From the NCBI RefSeq assembly GCF_900128995.1, contig NZ_FQUE01000001.1, forward strand, positions 124,001-188,000: a DNA stretch of 64,000 bases. Direction: 5' to 3'. The notes below the pieces were generated by a model. The model saw only the letters and a list, made by a program, of their open reading frames with translations, was not told the origin of the DNA and made no database searches. Of this stretch, positions 33,596-42,524 are shown piece by piece; position 1 is the stretch's first letter; each line of letters starts with the position of its first letter. The translations under genes and the position numbers were made by a program. This stretch comes from Loktanella atrilutea (GTDB taxonomy: Bacteria; Pseudomonadota; Alphaproteobacteria; Rhodobacterales; Rhodobacteraceae).

Positions 33596-34279
33596 ATGCA
33601 GATCGAACCGGAGATTTCGGGAGTTTCAATAGTCCTTATCGGAAACTTTAACCCAGCAATTTTTCACCCCAGTTGGTTGATGGCGAATGGTATTGAGCCG
33701 GAAGTGGATACAGACAGGATTGACCTTGAAGTGTGTCATAAAGATGTATCGAGATTTTCCATTGATGGTACGCACTATTTTGTAGATCAGGATCGATTTC
33801 AAATCCAAACAAGCTCAGCTCCGTGGGTGCAGATTTTAGACAAGACTACAAATTTATTCAGGGGACTCTTGCCGCACACGCCACTAAAAGCGGTCGGGTT
33901 AAATCGAGACGCACACTTCGTTCTACCTAGTTTTGAAGCAAGAATGAAATTGGGGCGTAAGATTGCTCCAATTGAGCCTTGGGGGAAGTTTGGTGGCGAG
34001 ATGGAGAAAGACGAGCCGGAGCTTGCAGGTGGCATGTTGAGCCTCACTATGAGGTCGACTGAAGCCGCTGATGATTACTCGCTAAACAAGAATCTTAAGA
34101 TCGAACCATCATTTCAGGTCAAGGGAAGCAATGGGGTATACATACAGGCAAACTTTCATTTTACGCCGAAAGACGCAGACGCCACATCTATCGATTTGGT
34201 AGGTCTTCTGCAGGGAGAATTTCAAGATAGAATAAATGAAGCAGAAGAAATATTTGCTACGCTTCTGGGGGGTAAGTGA
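33596..34279 (+). CDS. Unrecognised protein A of a three-gene island unit
   Basis: A 227-residue soluble protein, no signal peptide or membrane helix. It opens with a hydrophobic strand and the motif IGNFNPAIFHPSWL, followed by alternating beta-type segments (VSRFSIDGTHYFVDQDRFQI), LLPHTPLKAVGLNRD and PIEPWGKFGG. It looks like a real conserved family: Trp, Pro and Gly residues are clustered as in folded cores. I cannot name it. It is the first gene of a unit whose next gene starts one base after its stop, so translation is coupled. Codon use is AT-rich compared with the core. Function unknown; a recognition or adaptor role is only a guess. Confidence 0.65.
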   Translation: MQIEPEISGVSIVLIGNFNPAIFHPSWLMANGIEPEVDTDRIDLEVCHKDVSRFSIDGTHYFVDQDRFQIQTSSAPWVQILDKTTNLFRGLLPHTPLKAVGLNRDAHFVLPSFEARMKLGRKIAPIEPWGKFGGEMEKDEPELAGGMLSLTMRSTEAADDYSLNKNLKIEPSFQVKGSNGVYIQANFHFTPKDADATSIDLVGLLQGEFQDRINEAEEIFATLLGGK

Positions 34280-34280
34280 A

Positions 34281-34910
34281 ATGGCCATTACTGCTGAGCA
34301 AACACTGTTCGATCTTCGAGGCTTAGAAGAAACGGTATACTCCGGTAACGTGAATAAATGGAGCGATATCGTCGCCCGCTATTCGCAAGATATAACGCAA
34401 GTTAGCCGTTCATTAGATGACGCTCCGTCCGAAGAAGGGGAGACTTTCGCTTCTCGCAAGTTGAACAAAGGTACTACACGAACCTATTATTCAGATGGTC
34501 TACTTTCTGATCTCTCAACGGTAGACGAGAGAGGCTATCAGAAGCCAAAGCTGCCAAAGAAGAATACTTCTACCCTAACGCCCACCCAAGAATGGGAGGG
34601 GTTTGTTGAGCTAATTAAAGAAACTAAATTTGTAGTTAGGTTGACAAATGTAAAGGATGCCACCGGCAGTCCGACTGAAGCAGCGGAGTTTGAGATGCGC
34701 GAGCTTCCTTATGCCGATCAGAAACGATTAGAAATAGGGTCACTAGTTCGATGGGTTGTTGGATTCGAGCGATTGCCAAACGATCAACGACAGCGAGTGT
34801 CCCGCCTACATATGCGACGTCTTCCAGTATTCACTTCAAAAGATATTGAACGCGCTTATGCTGATGCTGACGATCTTTTGGAAGGGCTGACTTGGGATGA
34901 CGCATCCTGA
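34281..34910 (+). CDS. Unrecognised protein B of a three-gene island unit
   Basis: A 209-residue soluble protein in two parts. The N-terminal 100 residues are charged and helical (LFDLRGLEETVYSGNVNKW). The C-terminal part, after LTPTQEWEGFVELI, looks like a small beta-barrel: FVVRLTNVKD, AEFEMRELPYAD, GSLVRWVVGFER, RVSRLHMRRLPV. The ATG 34281 is preceded by GGGGGGTAAG, one base after the stop of gene A, and the end overlaps gene C by 14 bases. No family recognised. The barrel could be a nucleic-acid or protein adaptor; this is inference. Confidence 0.65.
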   Translation: MAITAEQTLFDLRGLEETVYSGNVNKWSDIVARYSQDITQVSRSLDDAPSEEGETFASRKLNKGTTRTYYSDGLLSDLSTVDERGYQKPKLPKKNTSTLTPTQEWEGFVELIKETKFVVRLTNVKDATGSPTEAAEFEMRELPYADQKRLEIGSLVRWVVGFERLPNDQRQRVSRLHMRRLPVFTSKDIERAYADADDLLEGLTWDDAS

Positions 34911-36006
34911 AAATGGTAAAGTCCAAGTAACCGTATTTGGTCCCGGTTTTGGAGAGAGTATTCTGATCCATATTGGTGACAGGTCATGGATAATAATTGA
35001 TTCTTGTCTCAACGATTCCCGAAAACCGGCGGCTTTGGATTATTTGAAGTCAATTGGAGTTGATGTTGCAAGCGAAGTTTTCCTGATTGTCGCCACTCAT
35101 TGGCATGATGACCACATAAAAGGGTTGAAAGAGACGCTGCTGGAATGTGAAAGTGCACGTTTTGCTATGTCGTCAGCCTTAACAAGGCGGGAGTTTTTGG
35201 CTTACCTGATAGCGTATGATGCTCAGCCAGACATGAATACAGGGAGGGGTGGCAGCGAGATTATTTCATGTTTGCGAATTGTAAAGAAAAGAGGTCAACC
35301 TGCAATTCCTGTCGTTCAGGATCGGAAGATTATTGACTGGCCAAGCGGACACTTTTCACATCAGCAGTCAGTGGAGCTATTGGCTCTGTCGCCCTCCGAC
35401 ATGCAGTTTTCTGACGCATTGTTAACAGCAAGTGAGTTCCCAGATTTAATAAATAAGAGAACGGGGGCGCAAGCCGTTCCAAAGAAGAGGATTTCGAGCG
35501 AGAATAAGAATGATCTGTCTGTTGCCATATTGCTAACGGTTGGAAATAACGCAGTTATACTTGGTGCTGACGTTGAAGAGCGAAATGATGGAAATTACGG
35601 CTGGCTCAATATTGTAAATAACAGGAAAGGACGTGAGCCAAGACCTAAATATCTGAAGGTTGCTCATCATGGCTCAGAAGGCGCCCATCTAGATGCACTA
35701 TGGAGCGATGTACTGACCACTAATGCTATTTCCGTAGTTACGCCATGGTCGCGCGGGGGCAATTTGCTGCCGACAGCTCAAGCTAAGCAGAAGCTTAGAG
35801 AACTTTCGGACAACGCTTATATTACCAGTACAGAAATTATATCTCTTAAGAAGCGATACGACCGAGATGTCCTGAAGCACATTAGTCGATCTGGGGTGGA
35901 GTTACTATCGACAGTGTATCGTTGTGGATCAGTAACCTTACTTATCGACTCTATCACGGGTGGCCTAGAAGACGTGTGCCTGACGGAAAGTGCGGCAAAG
36001 CTCTGA
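34897..36006 (+). CDS. Metallo-beta-lactamase-fold hydrolase, ComEC/Rec2-like, protein C of the unit
   Basis: A 369-residue cytoplasmic metallo-hydrolase. The metal-binding HxHxDH motif is intact as THWHDDH (H68, H70, D72, H73), followed by the bridging aspartate in VILGADVEE (D225) and a histidine in KVAHHGSEG (H257/H258). The KVAHHGS sequence and the NDLSVAILL strand are characteristic of the ComEC C-terminal nuclease-type subgroup rather than of beta-lactamases. No membrane channel is present, so this is a soluble effector-like enzyme; nuclease or phosphodiesterase activity is plausible. It overlaps gene B by 14 bases and ends the operon, close to the right island end. Confidence 0.82.
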   Translation: MTHPENGKVQVTVFGPGFGESILIHIGDRSWIIIDSCLNDSRKPAALDYLKSIGVDVASEVFLIVATHWHDDHIKGLKETLLECESARFAMSSALTRREFLAYLIAYDAQPDMNTGRGGSEIISCLRIVKKRGQPAIPVVQDRKIIDWPSGHFSHQQSVELLALSPSDMQFSDALLTASEFPDLINKRTGAQAVPKKRISSENKNDLSVAILLTVGNNAVILGADVEERNDGNYGWLNIVNNRKGREPRPKYLKVAHHGSEGAHLDALWSDVLTTNAISVVTPWSRGGNLLPTAQAKQKLRELSDNAYITSTEIISLKKRYDRDVLKHISRSGVELLSTVYRCGSVTLLIDSITGGLEDVCLTESAAKL

Positions 36007-36045
36007 TCCAAGAAGCATGAAAATAAGAGCGGTTGGAGTTGAAGC

Positions 36046-36067
36046 TAGGTCCACACGTTAATCCACA
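36046..36067 (+). promoter_or_regulatory. TAGGTCCACACGT repeat pair, candidate integrase arm sites (right)
   Basis: TAGGTCCACACGT (36046-36058) followed at once by the related TTAATCCACA (36058-36067) repeats the left-end pair at 25533-25556 in the same orientation, about 60 bp from the attachment repeat on each side. ACAAAACCCC is also shared by both ends (25487-25496 and 36065-36074). Confidence 0.5.
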
Positions 36068-36126
36068 AAACCCCAATCGATGAACCGTAACGCCTTATAA
36101 ATAATGTTTTAATAAAAGTGGTCTGT

Positions 36127-36143
36127 TCCGGCCGGGGGCACCA
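36127..36143 (+). repeat. attR: right 17-bp attachment repeat
   Basis: TCCGGCCGGGGGCACCA is identical to the last 17 bases of tRNA-Leu at 25460-25476. The sequence just before it (AATAAAAGTGGTCTGT) is AT-rich island DNA and does not form a tRNA, while GC-rich core sequence resumes right after it. This fixes the right boundary. Confidence 0.88.
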
Positions 36144-36278
36144 TTGCCGGTCTGCAGCCAGGCCACGGTCAGCCTCCGCTGTCGATGTCGGGTCCCCTCG
36201 TCGACCCGGCCAATCATTGGTGTGGGAACCGTTGACGTTCGTTTGACGTTCGCTTCAAGGTCTCATATGGAGTTCAAC

Positions 36279-36416
36279 ATGACACAGCGCATCATCTGCA
36301 CGTTCGTACTCGTTTCGACCGCATTCCTATCGGCCTGTGCGCCTGCGGTCATCGGCGCTGGCGGCGCCGTGGCGGCCGACGCCGTTGCCGAAGACAATGG
36401 CGGCAACCTGTTTTAA
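36279..36416 (+). CDS. Small lipoprotein
   Basis: A 45-residue protein with a signal sequence and lipobox FLSAC, leaving a mature peptide of about 26 residues (CAPAVIGAGGAVAADAVAEDNGGNLF region) that is glycine/alanine-rich and acidic. It would be anchored in the outer or inner membrane; function unknown, as for entericidin-like small lipoproteins. ATG 36279 follows a GGAG; an in-frame ATG at 36267 (MEFN) is possible. It is the first core gene after the island and ends in a strong hairpin. Confidence 0.65.
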   Translation: MTQRIICTFVLVSTAFLSACAPAVIGAGGAVAADAVAEDNGGNLF

Positions 36417-36441
36417 GCCGACGTAAAGCTTTAACCATCTG

Positions 36442-36466
36442 GCGGGAGGCCATGGTGGCCTCCCGC
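36442..36466. terminator. Bidirectional hairpin between lipoprotein and transglycosylase genes
   Basis: GCGGGAGGCCA (36442-36452) and TGGCCTCCCGC (36456-36466) form a perfect 11-bp stem with a three-base loop, between two convergent genes. The T run is weak on either side, so termination may be partly Rho-assisted. Confidence 0.6.
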
Positions 36467-36482
36467 AGTTATCATTACCAAG

Positions 36483-37277
36483 TCAGCCGTTGTCGATGCG
36501 ACCCGCCATTTGGGCAATGGCCTTCTGGTAGACGCCAGCGGCGTTCCACTGCTGGATCACGGCGAAGTTCGGTTGACCTTCCTGAAAGCCGGCGCCGGGC
36601 TGCCAGCCTTTCTGGCGCAGGAAGTTCGCAGTCGAAGCCAGCGCGTCGGACTGGTTCGTCAGATCTACCACGCCGTTGTTGTCCGCATCCACGCCGAACC
36701 GCGCCACGTTGCCGGGCAGGAACTGGGTATGGCCGACTTCGCCATGCATTGCGCCGACGGTGCCGGACGACAGGCTGCCCCGGTCCACCAGTTGCAGCGC
36801 GGCCAGCGCATGCGGGGTGAAGAAATCGGTCCGGCGGCAGTCGTAGGCAAGCGTCGATATCGCGCTCAGCACGTTGCTGTCGCCCATGAAGTTACCGAAT
36901 CCCGTCTCCATCCCCCAGATCGCCACCACGACCGAGGCTGGCACGCCATAGCGTTGTTCCAGCCCGGAGAAGAAATTCGGGTTGTTGGCAATCTTCTTGC
37001 GGCCCTGCGCCACGATGGTGTCGGCGCCGCGAATGCGCAGAAAATCGTCAAGGCTGTACTTGAAGGACTTCTGATTGCGGTCGGCGCTGATCGTACGGGT
37101 GGCATACTGCGTGCCTGCGAGGGCATCCAGACCGCGCTGGCCCACACCTTGGGCAGAAGCCTCTTGTGCGAATTGCTGTTTCCAGGCGTTGAAGCCACTG
37201 GCGTCGCTGCCGCAGGTGGCGGCGGCGGCCGCGGTCGAGGACAGGAGGAGCGTGGCGAGTAGAGCGTAACGGCGCAT
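36483..37277 (-). CDS. Lytic murein transglycosylase, MltB-type (GH103)
   Basis: A 264-residue periplasmic enzyme that cleaves peptidoglycan glycan strands with formation of 1,6-anhydro-muramic acid. A signal peptide (residues 1-20, ending AAA) precedes the catalytic domain. The catalytic glutamate E124 lies in AIWGMETGFG, and the GEVGHTQFLPG and DLTNQSDALASTANFL segments are typical of MltB. It has no lipobox, so it is soluble in the periplasm, and it lacks the C-terminal peptidoglycan-binding domain seen in longer homologues. Confidence 0.92.
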   Translation of the reverse strand: MRRYALLATLLLSSTAAAAATCGSDASGFNAWKQQFAQEASAQGVGQRGLDALAGTQYATRTISADRNQKSFKYSLDDFLRIRGADTIVAQGRKKIANNPNFFSGLEQRYGVPASVVVAIWGMETGFGNFMGDSNVLSAISTLAYDCRRTDFFTPHALAALQLVDRGSLSSGTVGAMHGEVGHTQFLPGNVARFGVDADNNGVVDLTNQSDALASTANFLRQKGWQPGAGFQEGQPNFAVIQQWNAAGVYQKAIAQMAGRIDNG

Positions 37278-37430
37278 GTGTCATTTCCAATGGGACAAAG
37301 TTGGGGGTGACATTAGCATGATTGCGCCGTTATCCAATAACGCCTCTGTCAGTGGCGGCAGACAGCCGCCAGAATTGCGCAAATCATCGGATTTCCGATA
37401 GGCGACGACAGAATAGGATTCGAGCAGACC

Positions 37431-38588
37431 ATGACCGACACCACACGGCTGAGGACGATCTTCCTTGGAATGATCGCACTGATACTGACGGCCGCGGCAC
37501 TGCATGCCATGACAGCCGTCTTCGTGCCAGCGGTGCTGGCCTTCTTCGTTGCGCTGGTCGCAGCACCGCTGGACCGCTGGGTGCGTGCCAGCGTGCCGCC
37601 GATGCTGGGATGGCTGGGTCAGCTTGCGGCGGTTCTGGCGGTGCTTGCAGCCCTTGCCGTCTTTGCTGCGGGAATCGGTCTGGCGGCCAAGCAGGCCATG
37701 CAGGTGTTCGACAACCTACCGGAAGGGGTCATAACGGCCGTCCAGCAGGCCGCAAGCGGCGAAGGCGGCGACGCGGCTGCTGCAGCCGGTGCCGCGCTGG
37801 AGCAGACTGCCGCGGATCACGAGGCGGCGCAGGGCGCGACGACAGAGGTCTTCGGCATCCCATTGTCGCGGATCGCAGGGCTGATCGGCGGGCAGGCGGT
37901 GGGCATGATGGCGGAGGTCGCCAAACTGATCGCCGCCAGCACGGGGACGTTGATCTCTGGCGTCATCCTCGTCGTCCTGCTGATGGCCCTGATGCTGGCC
38001 GAGCGGGGGCGCTGGCAACGTCTGTTGGTCGGGCAGCTGACACGGTCGACAGAAGAAGAGGTCGAAGAGGCCCTGTCGCAGATCGCCCACAAGCTGCGGA
38101 TCTTCATCGTCACACGTGCTGCGCTGGGGCTGGTGACGGCAGTGTTCTACGGCGCGTGGCTGTGGTGGTTCGACGTGGATCTTCTGCTGGTCTGGATGCT
38201 GCTGGCGGTGCTGCTGAACTTCATCCCGACCGTCGGGTCGATCATCGCGGGCGGCCTGCCGGTCCTTTACGCGATGGTGACGCGCGATCCGGGCACCGTA
38301 GCGCTGATCGCCTTCGGCCTCTTCATGCTGGAACAGATCCTCGGCAATGTCGTCGACCCCTACGTGCAGGGCAAGCAGGTCTCTGTCTCGCCGGTGGTCG
38401 TGCTGGTCGGGCTGCTGCTGTGGGGCTGGATCTGGGGCATCACCGGCACCCTGCTGGCGACACCGATGACCATCGTGATCGTGGTCATCTGCGCCCATAT
38501 CCCGGCCACGCGCACCTTTGCGCTGATGCTGTCGGACAAGTCCGACCTTGACGACCTGCTGGTGAATACCGGGGTGCGGGCGGCCTGA
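37431..38588 (+). CDS. AI-2E family transporter (PerM-like)
   Basis: A 385-residue polytopic membrane protein: two N-terminal helices (residues 10-60), a third (65-90), an extended amphipathic region (100-165) and a C-terminal bundle with the family signatures NFIPTVGSIIAG, GLPVLYAM and VDPYVQGKQVSVSPVVVLV. Family members include the AI-2 exporter TqsA and Na+/H+ antiporters; the transported solute is not known. Its stop directly abuts the stop of the convergent metG with no spacer. Confidence 0.88.
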   Translation: MTDTTRLRTIFLGMIALILTAAALHAMTAVFVPAVLAFFVALVAAPLDRWVRASVPPMLGWLGQLAAVLAVLAALAVFAAGIGLAAKQAMQVFDNLPEGVITAVQQAASGEGGDAAAAAGAALEQTAADHEAAQGATTEVFGIPLSRIAGLIGGQAVGMMAEVAKLIAASTGTLISGVILVVLLMALMLAERGRWQRLLVGQLTRSTEEEVEEALSQIAHKLRIFIVTRAALGLVTAVFYGAWLWWFDVDLLLVWMLLAVLLNFIPTVGSIIAGGLPVLYAMVTRDPGTVALIAFGLFMLEQILGNVVDPYVQGKQVSVSPVVVLVGLLLWGWIWGITGTLLATPMTIVIVVICAHIPATRTFALMLSDKSDLDDLLVNTGVRAA

Positions 38589-40301
38589 TCAGGTCCGCAC
38601 GCCCGCAAAGCGCGCGGCCCAGTCGTCGCGCTCGGCCTCCGTGATCTTGCGGAACAGGTTCTCCGGCACGTCAAAGGCATGGCCGGCGGGCAGGGCATGC
38701 AGCGACGTCGCGATGTCATCGGGCCAAGCGGCATGATCAACCTTCATGGCGTCGCGCATCGCGCGGGCGGCCTCCGGGATGAAAGGCGCTGACAGGATGG
38801 CATAAAGCCGGACGAGGTTCAGGCCGATGCGCACCTGCGCCGCGGCCTGATCCGGATCGGTCTTGAATGTGGTCCAGGGGGCGGTGGCCTGCAGGTATTC
38901 GTTGCCGGCCACCCAGATGGCGCGCAGCTCTGCGGCGGCCTTGCGAACTTCGATCGCGTCCATGTGGGATTCGTAGGTTTTCAGGCGGCGGGTCAACTCC
39001 TCGGTCAGGGCCGCCTCGGCCCCGCCCTCCTCGCCACCCGCAGGCACCGCGTCACCGAACTTCGCGCGGCAGAACTTGGTGATGCGACTGACGAAGTTGC
39101 CCAGCACGTCGGCCAGATCCTTGTTCACGTCCTGCGTGAAGGACTCCCACGTGAATTCCGCGTCGGAGGATTCGGGTGCGTGGCTCAGCAGCCACCAGCG
39201 CCAGTAGTCGGCCGGCAGGATTTCCAGCGCCTGATCCATGAAGACGCCGCGCCCGCGGCTGGTGCTGAACTGGCCGCCATCATAGTTCAGGTAGTTGAAC
39301 GACTTGATGTAGTCGACCAGCTTCCAGTTATCGTCGGCGCCCATGATCGTGACCGGGAAAGACAGGGTGTGGAAGGGCACGTTGTCCTTGCCCATGAACT
39401 GGGTATAGCGCACGTCGTCCGCCCCCTTGTCGGTGCGCCACCAGCTTTCCCAGTTGCTGCCCTTGCCCGCGTCGACCCACTCCTGGGCGCAGGCGATGTA
39501 TTCGATGGGCGCGTCGAACCAGACGTAGAAGACCTTGCCCTCCATCCCCGGCCAGGGCTTGTCGCCGTCCTGCACCGGCACGCCCCAGTGCAGGTCGCGG
39601 GTGATGCCGCGGTCCTGCAGGCCGTCGCCGTCGTTCAGCCACTTCTTGGCGATGGAGGTCGTCAGGATCGGCCAGTCGCCCTTGGAGTCGATCCAGTCGG
39701 CGAGCTTGCCCTTCAACTTGGACTGCTCAAGGTAAAGATGCTTCGTGGGCCGCACTTCGAGGTCCGTCGCACCCGAGATCGTGGAATGCGGATTGATCAG
39801 GTCGGTCGGGTCGAGCTGCTTGGTGCAATTGTCGCACTGGTCGCCGCGGGCGCTTTCGAACCCGCAGTTCGGGCAGGTGCCCTCGATGTAGCGGTCCGGC
39901 AGGAAGCGGCCGTCGGTGACGGAATAGACCTGCTCCTCGGTCACCTCGCGGATCAGGCCCTGATCGTTCAGGCGCCCGGCGAAATACTGGGTCAGACGCG
40001 CGTTCTGGGGCGAGGAGGACCGTCCGAAATGGTCGAAAGACAGGCCGAAGCCGCGCGCGATCCCGGCCTGCACCGCATGCATCTCGGCGCAGTAGTCGGC
40101 CACCGGCTGGCCCGCCTTGGCCGCCGCCAGTTCCGCCGGCGTGCCGTGTTCGTCCGTGGCACACAGGAACAGCACGTCATGTCCGCGTCCCCGCAGGTAG
40201 CGGGCATAAAGGTCGGCCGGCAGCTGGCTGCCCACCAGATTGCCCAGATGCTTGATCCCGTTGATGTAGGGAATGGCGGAGGTGATCAGGTGGCGGGCCA
40301 T
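38589..40301 (-). CDS. metG: Methionyl-tRNA synthetase
   Basis: Class I synthetase charging tRNA-Met. The 570-residue protein has the HIGH-region [11 protein letters not shown], the [11 protein letters not shown] strand, one zinc knuckle [17 protein letters not shown] and an FSTSRG loop near residue 343 in place of KMSKS, as usual in this clade. The anticodon-binding helical domain is at the C-terminus, and there is no C-terminal dimerisation (EMAPII-like) extension. Convergent with the AI-2E gene, stop to stop. Confidence 0.96.
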   Translation of the reverse strand: MARHLITSAIPYINGIKHLGNLVGSQLPADLYARYLRGRGHDVLFLCATDEHGTPAELAAAKAGQPVADYCAEMHAVQAGIARGFGLSFDHFGRSSSPQNARLTQYFAGRLNDQGLIREVTEEQVYSVTDGRFLPDRYIEGTCPNCGFESARGDQCDNCTKQLDPTDLINPHSTISGATDLEVRPTKHLYLEQSKLKGKLADWIDSKGDWPILTTSIAKKWLNDGDGLQDRGITRDLHWGVPVQDGDKPWPGMEGKVFYVWFDAPIEYIACAQEWVDAGKGSNWESWWRTDKGADDVRYTQFMGKDNVPFHTLSFPVTIMGADDNWKLVDYIKSFNYLNYDGGQFSTSRGRGVFMDQALEILPADYWRWWLLSHAPESSDAEFTWESFTQDVNKDLADVLGNFVSRITKFCRAKFGDAVPAGGEEGGAEAALTEELTRRLKTYESHMDAIEVRKAAAELRAIWVAGNEYLQATAPWTTFKTDPDQAAAQVRIGLNLVRLYAILSAPFIPEAARAMRDAMKVDHAAWPDDIATSLHALPAGHAFDVPENLFRKITEAERDDWAARFAGVRT

Positions 40302-40403
40302 GGCGAGACTTTCTGTTGCTTGGCCGCCCTTCTAGCGGGGGGGCGGACCTTTGCCAATGTCGCGCGGGCGGGTTAGGAGGTGCGCAAAATCAAAGGACGC
40401 CCC

Positions 40404-41447
40404 ATGAAAGACCTTACGCTCGGCCGCACCGATATCACCGTGACCGACTGGTGCCTCGGCACCATGACCTTCGGCAACCAGACGCCAGAGGACGACGCCC
40501 ACCGCCAGATCGACATGGCGCTGGACGCGGGCCTCACCTTCATGGACTGCGCCGAGATGTATCCGGTGAACCCCGTCACCCGCGAAACCGCCGGCCGGTC
40601 TGAGGAATACCTTGGCAACTGGTTCGAGAAATCGGGCCGCCGCAGCGACTGGGTGCTGGCGACCAAGGCATCCGGGCCCAACGACAACATCGTGCACGAC
40701 GGCAAGGGCTACACCGGGGCCAACGTGGATAAGGCGATCGACGACTCGCTGCGGCGGCTGAAGACCGACGTGATCGACCTCTACCAGCTGCACTGGCCGC
40801 ACCGTGGCACATGGGCGTTCCGCAACAACTGGACCTTCGACCCCTCCGGTCAGGATCGTTCACAGGTGCTGGACCACATGCACGATGTGCTTTCAGGCCT
40901 CGACCGGGCGGTGAAGGCGGGCAAGATCCGCGCCGTCGGCCTGTCGAACGAAACCGCATGGGGCACGGTGAAGTGGTGCGATCTGGCCGAGGAACACGGC
41001 CTGCCGCGGATGGCCACGATCCAGAACGAATATTCGCTACTGTGCCGGATCATGGACACCGACATGGCAGAGACGATGCACCACGAGGATGTCACCCTCC
41101 TGTCCTTCTCGCCCCTCGCCGCGGGCCTGCTGACCGGCAAGTATCAGGATGGTGCGGTGCCGAAGGGCAGTCGCATGGACCTGAACGGCAACCTCGGCGG
41201 CCGCAAGTCGGAACGGGTCTTCGACGTCGTGCAGGTCTATCTGGACATTGCCGCGCGTCACGACCTGTCCCCCGTGCACATGGCGATGGCGTGGCAGGCG
41301 ACGCGCCCCTTCGCGGTCAGCGCCATTTTTGGTGCCACCACGGCGGATCAGTTGCAGCACATCCTCGCGGGCCGCGACGTGACCCTGTCCGAGGACGTGC
41401 TGCAGGAGATCGAGGCCGCCCACAAGGCGCATCCGTTGCCCTATTGA
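40404..41447 (+). CDS. Aldo/keto reductase, Tas-like
   Basis: A 347-residue NADP(H)-dependent TIM-barrel oxidoreductase. The catalytic tetrad is visible: aspartate and tyrosine in FMDCAEMYPVNP, lysine in LATKAS and histidine in QLHWPHRG; the C-terminal FGATTADQLQHIL region binds the cofactor. The MYPVNP insert resembles E. coli Tas. ATG 40404 follows AAAGGAC; the frame extends to GTG 40380 without need. Substrate unknown. Confidence 0.88.
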   Translation: MKDLTLGRTDITVTDWCLGTMTFGNQTPEDDAHRQIDMALDAGLTFMDCAEMYPVNPVTRETAGRSEEYLGNWFEKSGRRSDWVLATKASGPNDNIVHDGKGYTGANVDKAIDDSLRRLKTDVIDLYQLHWPHRGTWAFRNNWTFDPSGQDRSQVLDHMHDVLSGLDRAVKAGKIRAVGLSNETAWGTVKWCDLAEEHGLPRMATIQNEYSLLCRIMDTDMAETMHHEDVTLLSFSPLAAGLLTGKYQDGAVPKGSRMDLNGNLGGRKSERVFDVVQVYLDIAARHDLSPVHMAMAWQATRPFAVSAIFGATTADQLQHILAGRDVTLSEDVLQEIEAAHKAHPLPY

Positions 41448-41676
41448 TCGGCGCCCCCTTGCCGACGCGGGTGCGGTCCTTGCCCTCGGGCGCGGAATGG
41501 CACAACGTCGCGGGCAACCGGGCAAGGGACATGCGATGCCGCTGATCACGAGCAGAGAGATTGTCGCCTGCGCCATCACCGGGTCCGGTGCGGCGCAGGT
41601 CCTGTCCTCGCATGGCCGGACGCGCCGTGACGATAATCGAGTGCCGCGGCACGACCGAACCCGCCTTGCTGGCCGC

Positions 41677-42219
41677 ATGCGCCACATTGCCTTCCTTCTT
41701 CTGCTGGCCGCCTGCGCGAAACCGCAGCCCGGCGAGCCCGTTGGCGGCCTGCTGGAGGTCTACCGTGACCGCAGCGTGCCGATCGGATCGGCCCTCAACT
41801 TCGACGCCGGTCGCTACGCGGGCAGATGGTACGAGGTCGCGCGCTATCCCGTTCCGTTCGAAACGGGCTGCGTCGGCGTTACAGCGGAATACGCGCCCTT
41901 GCCCGACGGCGGGCTGAGGGTGCTGAACACCTGCCGCAATGGCGACGGCAGCACGCGAAGCACGATAGAGGGTCGCGCCGATGTGGTGGGGCCGGGGCGG
42001 CTGACCGTCCGCTTTGACACGATTCCCTTTCCGGCGGATTACTGGGTCCTGTGGATCGACGAAGGCTATCGCACCGCCGTCGTCGGTGCACCGAACGGAC
42101 GGTCCGGCTGGATCCTGAACCGGGATCCGCAGATCCCCGGCGACCGCCTGCGCGCCGCGCGGGACGTGCTTGAATTCAACGGCTACGATCTGGACCGACT
42201 GGTGGAGGTATCGCGATGA
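41677..42219 (+). CDS. Lipocalin-family lipoprotein (Blc-like)
   Basis: A 180-residue outer-membrane-type lipocalin. The signal peptide ends in lipobox LLAAC (residues 9-13). The lipocalin signature G-x-W appears as AGRWYEVARYP, followed by the strands CVGVTAEYAPLPDGGLRVLNTC and the closing DYWVLWIDEGYRTAVVG. Blc proteins bind fatty acids or lysophospholipids. ATG 41677 gives the signal peptide; longer frames upstream have none. Its stop overlaps the next gene's ATG (ATGA). Confidence 0.88.
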   Translation: MRHIAFLLLLAACAKPQPGEPVGGLLEVYRDRSVPIGSALNFDAGRYAGRWYEVARYPVPFETGCVGVTAEYAPLPDGGLRVLNTCRNGDGSTRSTIEGRADVVGPGRLTVRFDTIPFPADYWVLWIDEGYRTAVVGAPNGRSGWILNRDPQIPGDRLRAARDVLEFNGYDLDRLVEVSR

Positions 42220-42524
42220 AGTATCTGGGACTGGCCACACTGGCCCTGATGACGGGCTGCGCCGGCGCCGGCCTGATGCCGGGCGGCGGGGCCGGCGGTG
42301 GCGGCGGCGCGATCAAGGAGTTCATGGTGATCGGCTCTTCGATGCCGTTCGAGCAGTGCCGCGCCGCCGGCGGCCTGATCATCCGCGACGTCGGCAGCCC
42401 GATGACGGCCTGCGATCCGTCGGTCAAGCGCAATCCGGTGCCGCAGGCCGCACTCGACGATCCGCTGACCGATACGGACCTGAACGCCGCCCTCGAACAG
42501 CAGGATCTGGACGCCGTCAACTGA
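42216..42524 (+). CDS. Hypothetical lipoprotein
   Basis: A 102-residue protein with a signal peptide and lipobox LMTGC, then a glycine-rich linker (GGGAGGGGGA) and a small globular part with two cysteines (EQCRAAGG, MTACDPS) that could form a disulfide. It overlaps the lipocalin gene upstream by 4 bases and the dehydrogenase-like gene downstream by 1, so it is part of the same transcript. No family recognised. Confidence 0.72.
   Translation: MKYLGLATLALMTGCAGAGLMPGGGAGGGGGAIKEFMVIGSSMPFEQCRAAGGLIIRDVGSPMTACDPSVKRNPVPQAALDDPLTDTDLNAALEQQDLDAVN

Larger units (their letters stand above)
25460..36143. mobile_element. Genomic island integrated at tRNA-Leu
   Basis: A 10.7-kb element bounded by a 17-bp direct repeat of the tRNA-Leu 3' end (25460-25476 and 36127-36143), with a tyrosine integrase gene beginning 92 bp inside the tRNA end. 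Base composition is visibly lower in GC than the flanking core, most extremely at 28500-30500 and 33600-36100, and the cargo is unlike core metabolism. There are no conjugation or phage structural genes, so it is a small integrative element, perhaps a satellite or a decayed island. Two internal GC classes suggest assembly from more than one source. Confidence 0.9.

Noticed and set aside
36127-36143. A second tRNA at the right end of the island
   Set aside because: Only the last 17 bases of tRNA-Leu are present; the upstream sequence is AT-rich and forms no tRNA arms. It is an attachment repeat.
25392-36143. The island as a complete prophage
   Set aside because: No capsid, portal, terminase, tail or lysis genes are visible; only an integrase and a polymerase-like gene point to phage or satellite ancestry.
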